Shown here: positions 29,021 to 33,303 of the stretch, piece after piece
Layout of the letters: every line of letters begins with the position of its first letter
Position numbering within the stretch: position 1 is the stretch's first letter
Source: an uncultured Elioraea sp.
GTDB taxonomy: Bacteria; Pseudomonadota; Alphaproteobacteria; Acetobacterales; Acetobacteraceae
Assembly (NCBI GenBank): GCA_937995555.1
Contig: CALKJX010000082.1
Coordinates: forward strand, 1-33,303
DNA: 33,303 nt
Direction: 5' to 3'
Translations under genes and position numbers: made by a program
The notes under the pieces: generated by a model
Database searches by the model: none
Seen by the model: the letters and a program-made list of their open reading frames with translations, nothing else
Told to the model about the DNA's origin: nothing

Positions 29021-30187
29021 ATGCTCAGCCGTCGTTCCCTGCTTGCCGGTCTCGCCCTGGCGCCGGTCGCCGGAGTGCGTGCGCATGCCGCGGATCCCGG
29101 CATCGGCGCCGGCGCCATCCGCTTCGGCCAGGCCGCGGTGTTCGAGGGCCCGGCCGCCGCGCTCGGGCTCGGCATGCGCGAGGGCATTCTCGCCGCCTTC
29201 GCCGAGGCGAACCGCGCCGGCGGCGTGAAGGGCCGCCGCCTCGAACTCGTAACGCGCGACGACGGCTACGAGCCGACCAGATCGGTCACCGCGACGCGCG
29301 CGCTGATCGAGGAGGACCGGGTGTTCGCCCTGATCGGCCCCGTCGGCACGCCGACCAGCGCGGCCGCCCAGCCGATCGCAGCGGAAACCGGTGTGCCGTT
29401 CCTCGGCCCATTCACGGGGGCGGAGTTCCTGCGCGATCCGAAGCTCGCGAACGTCGTCAATCTGCGCGCCTCCTATTTCCAGGAGACCGAAACCATGGTC
29501 GCGCGGCTGACCGAGGATCTCGGCGCCAAACGCATCGCGATCTTCTACCAGGATGATGCCTTCGGCCGCGCGGGGCTGGCGGGGACGCAGCGGGCGCTGG
29601 CGAAGCGCGGCATGGAGCTCGCGGCCGAAGGCACCTACGAGCGCAACACGGTGGCGGTGCGGTCGGCCGTGCTCGCGATCCAGCGTGGCCGGCCGGACGC
29701 GGTGATCATGGTCGGCGCCTACCGTCCCTGCGCCGAGTTCATCAAGGTGGCCCGCCAGGTCCGGCTGAATCCCACTTTCGTCAACATCTCCTTCGTCGGC
29801 AGCGATCCGCTCGCCGCCGAGCTGGGTGACCGCGGTGTGGGCGTGGTGGTGACCCAGGTCGTGCCCTATCCGCGCGACCCCGCCGTGCCGGTGGTGGCGA
29901 AGTACCAGGCGGCGCTGGCCGCGCACGACGCGAACGCCAAGCCGGGCTTCATCTCGCTCGAAGGCTATCTGGTCGGGCGCATGGCGCTGGCTGCCCTCGG
30001 GCAGCTCGAGACGCCGACCCGCCAGGGACTGCTCGCGGCGCTGAAGGACGGACGCTTCGACCTCGACGGCTTCCCGCTCGTCTTCGGCCCGGGCAAGAAC
30101 CAGGGCTCGGACGCGGTGTTCCTCACGGTGATCCAGGCCGACGGCAGCTTCCGCCCGGTCGAGCGCCTGCCCGCCGTGGCAGGTTGA
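29021..30187 (+). CDS. Orphan type-I periplasmic binding protein (LivJ/LivK-like, Peripla_BP_6)
   Basis: 388 aa, exported. The signal region MLSRRSLLAGLALAPVAGVR has a twin-Arg look and is cut near AHA|AD (residue 23). The mature protein has the branched-chain amino acid binding-protein pattern: IRFGQAAVFEGPAAALGLGM, ALIGPVGTPTSAAAQPIAAE, RIAIFYQDDAFGRAGLAGTQ, DAVIMVGAYRPCAEFIKVAR, FISLEGYLVGRMAL. No ABC permease or ATPase of the Liv type is nearby. The chemoreceptor gene begins 3 nt later, so it probably feeds a sensor and not (or not only) a transporter. Ligand unknown: amino acids, amides, urea or aromatic acids are all possible. Confidence 0.92.
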   Translation: MLSRRSLLAGLALAPVAGVRAHAADPGIGAGAIRFGQAAVFEGPAAALGLGMREGILAAFAEANRAGGVKGRRLELVTRDDGYEPTRSVTATRALIEEDRVFALIGPVGTPTSAAAQPIAAETGVPFLGPFTGAEFLRDPKLANVVNLRASYFQETETMVARLTEDLGAKRIAIFYQDDAFGRAGLAGTQRALAKRGMELAAEGTYERNTVAVRSAVLAIQRGRPDAVIMVGAYRPCAEFIKVARQVRLNPTFVNISFVGSDPLAAELGDRGVGVVVTQVVPYPRDPAVPVVAKYQAALAAHDANAKPGFISLEGYLVGRMALAALGQLETPTRQGLLAALKDGRFDLDGFPLVFGPGKNQGSDAVFLTVIQADGSFRPVERLPAVAG

Positions 30188-30190
30188 GCC

Positions 30191-32335
30191 ATGCGCCGTA
30201 CCGTGCCGCGCCTGTCGGCGCTCGGTCTCGCCGGGCGGCTGTTCCTCGCCTTCGGCACGGTTGCTGCGCTGGCGGTCGCTGCGTCGGGGGCGGCGTGGAT
30301 CACCCAGGCGCGCCTCGGCGTCTCGGTCGCCATGGTCACGGGTGAGAGCCTGCCGGCGATGCAGGGGGCGCTGCGTCTCGACGCCACCGCGAAGGAACTC
30401 GCGGCGGCCGCGCCGGTGCTCGCCGCCGCGGACAGCAGCGAGGCCGCCGCCGCCTCGCGCGTTGCGCTGGCGCGCATCAGCGAAGCCCTGCGGGCCGACC
30501 TTGCCCGGGTGCTCGCGCACGCCGATCCGGCCTCCGCGGCACGGCTCTCCGAGGCGGCGGAGGGCATGGCCGCGAGTCTCGAGCGTCTTGCCGCCGCGAC
30601 CGACCGGCGGCTCGCAGCCGAGGCCCACCGCACCGCCCGGCTGGCGGCGATGTGGCGCGATCACCGCGCGGTGCTCGAGCTCATCGCGCCGCTGGTGGAC
30701 GAGGCTGGCTTCGCGCTCACCATCGGCCTGCGCGGCGCGACCGAAGGGGGCGATCCCGGCGCGGTCGAGGCGTCGCTCAATGCGCTCGCCGACGGCGAAC
30801 TGGTCGCGCTCACCGCGATGCTGGAAGCGCGTGCCGAGGCCAACCTGATCGCCGGTCTGCTCGCCGAGGGTGGCCAGATCGCGCAGGCCGTCCTGCTCGT
30901 GCCGCTGCGGGAGCGCTTCACCGCCGCTGCGGCGCGGATCGAGCGTGCGCTGCGCGACGCCGGTGCGGTCGAGGGGAGCGCCGCGTTGAAGCGGGCGGTG
31001 CCAGCCCTGCTCGCGCACGGCCCGGGCGAGGACGGGCTGTTCGCGTTGCGCAGCCGGGAACTGGCCGCCGCCGCCGAGGCGGAGCGGGCGCTCGAGGCGA
31101 CCCGGGCTCTCGCCGCGCGGCTCACCGAAGCGGTCGCCGGGCAGGTGCGGGCGGCCGAGGTGATGGCCGAGCGCGCGGCCTCTGGCGCTGCCGACGCGAC
31201 CGCCTCCGGGCGACTGATCCTGTTGCTGCTTGCCGGCGCGAGCCTGGTGCTGACGGTCGCGATCGCCTGGGGGTATGTCGGGCGATCCGTGGTCGGGCGC
31301 ATCCGCCGTTTGCGCGACGCGATGCACGCGATCGGTGCGGGCGACCTCGACCAACCGGTGCGGCGCGAGGGCAGCGACGAGCTCGCCGCGATGGCGGAGG
31401 CGCTCGAGGCCATGCGGCAGGGCCTCGCCAAGGGCCGCGCGGCCGAGGCGGAGGCCGAGGCGGCGCGGCGTGCGGCGGAGGCGGAACGGCGCACCCTGCT
31501 CGCCCGGCTCGCCGAGGAGTTCGAGCGGGGTGTCGGCGGGGTCGCGACGGAAGTGACCCGATCGTCGAACACGGTCGAGGCCGCCGTCGCGGCGATGGGG
31601 ACGACCACCGAGAGCACCGCGCGCGAGGCGGGCGCGATCGGCGCGGCCGCGCAGGACGCGACCGCCGCCACCGAGAATGTCGCCGCCGCAGCGCAGCAGC
31701 TCGCCGCCTCGATCGAGGAGGTCTCGCGCCAGGTCGCGCATGCCGCCGAGGCGACACGCCGCGCCAGCAAGGATGTCGCGGCCAGCGACCGGATCGTGCA
31801 GGGACTCGCCGAGGCGGCCCAGCGCATCGGCGAGGTGGTCCGGCTGATCGCCGACATCGCCGGCCAGACCAACCTGCTGGCGCTGAACGCGACGATCGAG
31901 GCGGCGCGCGCCGGCGAGGCGGGCAAGGGCTTCGCCGTGGTTGCCTCCGAAGTGAAGAGCCTGGCGAGCCAGACTGCGCGCGCCACCGACCAGATCGCCG
32001 AACAGATCCAGGCGATCCAGGCCGCGACCGGCAATACTGTCACGACCGTGAAGGGCTTCAGCCGCGTGATCGCCGAGATCGAGCAGGTCGCGGAGCAGAT
32101 CAGCGCCGCGGTCGAGCAGCAGGGCAAGGCGACGCGCGAGATCGCGGCGACGATCACCCAGGCGGCAGCGCGTACCGGCGCGGTGTCGGCGAGCGTCGGC
32201 CGGGTCTCGGCGGGCATGGCCGCCGCGGAGGCGGCACTGGGCGAGCTCGGCGGCGCGGCTGCGGCAGTCGCCGGCCAGGGCCGCACGCTGCGCGACGCGC
32301 TCGACCGCTTCCTCGGCCAGTTGCGCGCGGCCTGA
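30191..32335 (+). CDS. Methyl-accepting chemotaxis protein with large helical periplasmic domain
   Basis: 714 aa, two membrane helices (about 15-37 and 341-362). The roughly 300-residue periplasmic part is almost all Ala/Leu/Glu/Arg-rich helix, resembling the double helical bundle of TorS-type sensors, which bind a periplasmic protein instead of a small ligand. A HAMP domain (about 363-415) and a charged coil lead to the signalling domain, whose tip IGEVVRLIADIAGQTNLLAL (546-565) and NATIEAARAGEAGKGFAVVA is canonical. No C-terminal CheR/CheB-binding pentapeptide. The binding-protein gene is 3 nt upstream. No other che genes are in the window. Confidence 0.93.
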   Translation: MRRTVPRLSALGLAGRLFLAFGTVAALAVAASGAAWITQARLGVSVAMVTGESLPAMQGALRLDATAKELAAAAPVLAAADSSEAAAASRVALARISEALRADLARVLAHADPASAARLSEAAEGMAASLERLAAATDRRLAAEAHRTARLAAMWRDHRAVLELIAPLVDEAGFALTIGLRGATEGGDPGAVEASLNALADGELVALTAMLEARAEANLIAGLLAEGGQIAQAVLLVPLRERFTAAAARIERALRDAGAVEGSAALKRAVPALLAHGPGEDGLFALRSRELAAAAEAERALEATRALAARLTEAVAGQVRAAEVMAERAASGAADATASGRLILLLLAGASLVLTVAIAWGYVGRSVVGRIRRLRDAMHAIGAGDLDQPVRREGSDELAAMAEALEAMRQGLAKGRAAEAEAEAARRAAEAERRTLLARLAEEFERGVGGVATEVTRSSNTVEAAVAAMGTTTESTAREAGAIGAAAQDATAATENVAAAAQQLAASIEEVSRQVAHAAEATRRASKDVAASDRIVQGLAEAAQRIGEVVRLIADIAGQTNLLALNATIEAARAGEAGKGFAVVASEVKSLASQTARATDQIAEQIQAIQAATGNTVTTVKGFSRVIAEIEQVAEQISAAVEQQGKATREIAATITQAAARTGAVSASVGRVSAGMAAAEAALGELGGAAAAVAGQGRTLRDALDRFLGQLRAA

Positions 32336-32531
32336 CGGACCGCGCCGACGCGCAGCCCCGTCGCGCCTGCCGCACCCAGGCGGCCCTTATGGGATGCCGT
32401 GCCGGCGCGGCGACGACCATCGCAGCCGTCCCGGATCACCGCGGCGCCTCATCCGCATCCAGACTCGTTTATCATCGTTCTTTCACGGAAGTGCGGCGCG
32501 GCTGAAACCTTCGCGCGGCAACTCTGCCGCC
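32336..32531 (+). other. Intergenic region between chemoreceptor and phnC
   Basis: 196 nt without a credible gene. It contains a small hairpin near 32348-32366 (CGACG / CGTCG) but no T run, and a relatively AT-rich stretch 32461-32490 that holds the Pho-box candidate. No good Shine-Dalgarno sequence precedes the ATG at 32532. Confidence 0.4.
32469..32486 (+). promoter_or_regulatory. Candidate Pho box (PhoB binding site) upstream of phnC
   Basis: TTATCAT (32469-32475), 4 nt, CTTTCAC (32480-32486). The two 7-mers have the 11-bp period of a Pho box and match the CTGTCAT/CTGTCAC half-site at five and six of seven positions. It lies 45 nt before the start of a phosphonate-uptake gene, the expected kind of target. 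A downstream -10 is not obvious. Confidence 0.6.
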
Positions 32532-33303
32532 ATGGACGGGAGCCGAGCCACCGCGCTTGCGATCGAGGGCCTGTCGGTCCGTTTCGGGACTGTCGTTGCC
32601 GTGGACGAGGTGTCGTTCGTGGTGGCGCGCGGCGAGATGGTCGCCGTGATCGGCCCCTCCGGCGCCGGCAAGTCGACCCTGCTGCGCGCGGTCAATCGGC
32701 TCGCGCCGGTCTCGGCCGGCCGCATCGTCGCCGACGGCGTGGATGTCAGCCGCCTCGGCGGCCGGGCGCTGTATCACTGGCGGGCGCGGGCGGCGATGGT
32801 GTTCCAGCAGTTCAACCTCTCGCCCCGCCTCGATGCACTGACCAACGTGCTGGCCGGCCGGCTGATCGCGCTGCCGTTTTGGCGGAGCTGGACGGGCCTG
32901 TTCCCGCACGCCGATCAGCTCGAGGCGATGGCGCTGCTCGACGAGTTCGGGCTCGCCGACAAGGCGTTCGTGCGCGTCGAGCGGCTCTCGGGCGGGCAGC
33001 AGCAGCGGGTGGCGATCGCGCGGGCGCTGATGCAGCGGCCCGAGATCATCCTGGCCGACGAGCCGACCGCCTCGCTCGATCCGCGCAATGCCGCCCTGGT
33101 GATGGAGACGCTGCGCGCGATCAACCGCGCGCGCGGCATCACCACTCTCGTCAACCTGCACAATGTCGGCTTCGCGCGCGACTACGCCGACCGGATCGTC
33201 GCGCTGCGCGCCGGCCGCGTGGTGTTCGAGGGGCCGCCTGCCGCCCTCGACAAGGCCATGCTCGACGACCTCTACGCCGGCGACGAGACGGAGGCCGATG
33301 CGG
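32532..33303 (+). CDS. phnC: Phosphonate ABC transporter ATP-binding protein, PhnC-like (3' end outside window)
   Basis: 257 codons are present and the frame is still open at the edge; the family is about 260-280 aa, so little is missing. Walker A GPSGAGKST (41-49), Q-loop in MVFQQFNLSPRLDALTNVLA, signature LSGGQQQ (152-158), Walker B IILADEPTASLDP (172-184) and switch His210 in VNLHNVGFARDYADRIVALR are all present. The last segment and the FWRSWTGLFP region are characteristic of PhnC. It would power import of phosphonates or phosphite with PhnD and PhnE, presumably encoded beyond the edge, under phosphate control through the Pho box. Confidence 0.92.
   Translation, partial: MDGSRATALAIEGLSVRFGTVVAVDEVSFVVARGEMVAVIGPSGAGKSTLLRAVNRLAPVSAGRIVADGVDVSRLGGRALYHWRARAAMVFQQFNLSPRLDALTNVLAGRLIALPFWRSWTGLFPHADQLEAMALLDEFGLADKAFVRVERLSGGQQQRVAIARALMQRPEIILADEPTASLDPRNAALVMETLRAINRARGITTLVNLHNVGFARDYADRIVALRAGRVVFEGPPAALDKAMLDDLYAGDETEADA

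Noticed and set aside
28979..31741. 920-codon open frame on the - strand opposite the binding protein and chemoreceptor
   Set aside because: No recognisable domain and shadow-type composition; both + strand genes are full length with clear motifs.

Overview
The window is high-GC DNA, almost entirely coding, with alphaproteobacterial gene order. Protein style and gene content suggest Rhodospirillales, most likely Acetobacteraceae (a Roseomonas-like genome). This placement is my inference from recognisable protein features, not a database result.

Region 1 (1-14344, all + strand) is the S10-spc-alpha ribosomal protein supercluster: rpsJ, rplC, rplD, rplW, rplB, rpsS, rplV, rpsC, rplP, rpmC, rpsQ, rplN, rplX, rplE, rpsN, rpsH, rplF, rplR, rpsE, rpmD, rplO, secY, adk, rpsM, rpsK, rpoA, rplQ. 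Gaps are short except before secY, rpsM and rpoA. A near-consensus promoter and a folded leader lie between adk and rpsM. A very clear intrinsic terminator closes the block after rplQ. rpmJ and rpsD are absent from the positions they hold in E. coli.

Region 2 (14361-20005) is a small catabolic cluster built around a GntR/HutC regulator. On the - strand are a Bug/TctC binding protein, a rhamnonate-dehydratase-like enolase-superfamily enzyme and a second Bug protein. On the + strand are the regulator, a LigI/COG3618-type amidohydrolase (lactonase-like) and an NAD-type SDR. Lactonase + dehydratase + dehydrogenase + uptake receptors suggests oxidation of a sugar acid or other hydroxy-acid; the substrate is unknown. 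No TctA/TctB membrane genes accompany the receptors.

Region 3 (20013-28185, - strand) reads NIPSNAP protein, TetR regulator, HlyD/DevB adaptor, DevC permease, DevA ATPase, P-type cation ATPase, and a secreted PAN-domain endonuclease/exonuclease/phosphatase-fold protein. Two identical perfect 14-bp palindromes at the tetR promoter point to autorepression of the efflux operon.

Region 4 (28282-33303, + strand) has a DUF2272 protein, an orphan type-I periplasmic binding protein immediately followed by a chemoreceptor with a long helical periplasmic domain, and a phnC-like phosphonate ABC ATPase that runs off the window. A good Pho-box match precedes phnC.

I saw no tRNA, rRNA, CRISPR array, insertion sequence, integrase or phage gene. 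The best candidates for something undescribed are the binding-protein/chemoreceptor pair, the tandem-operator TetR-Dev efflux operon with its probably leaderless regulator, and the hairpin-masked ribosome binding site of the dehydratase.
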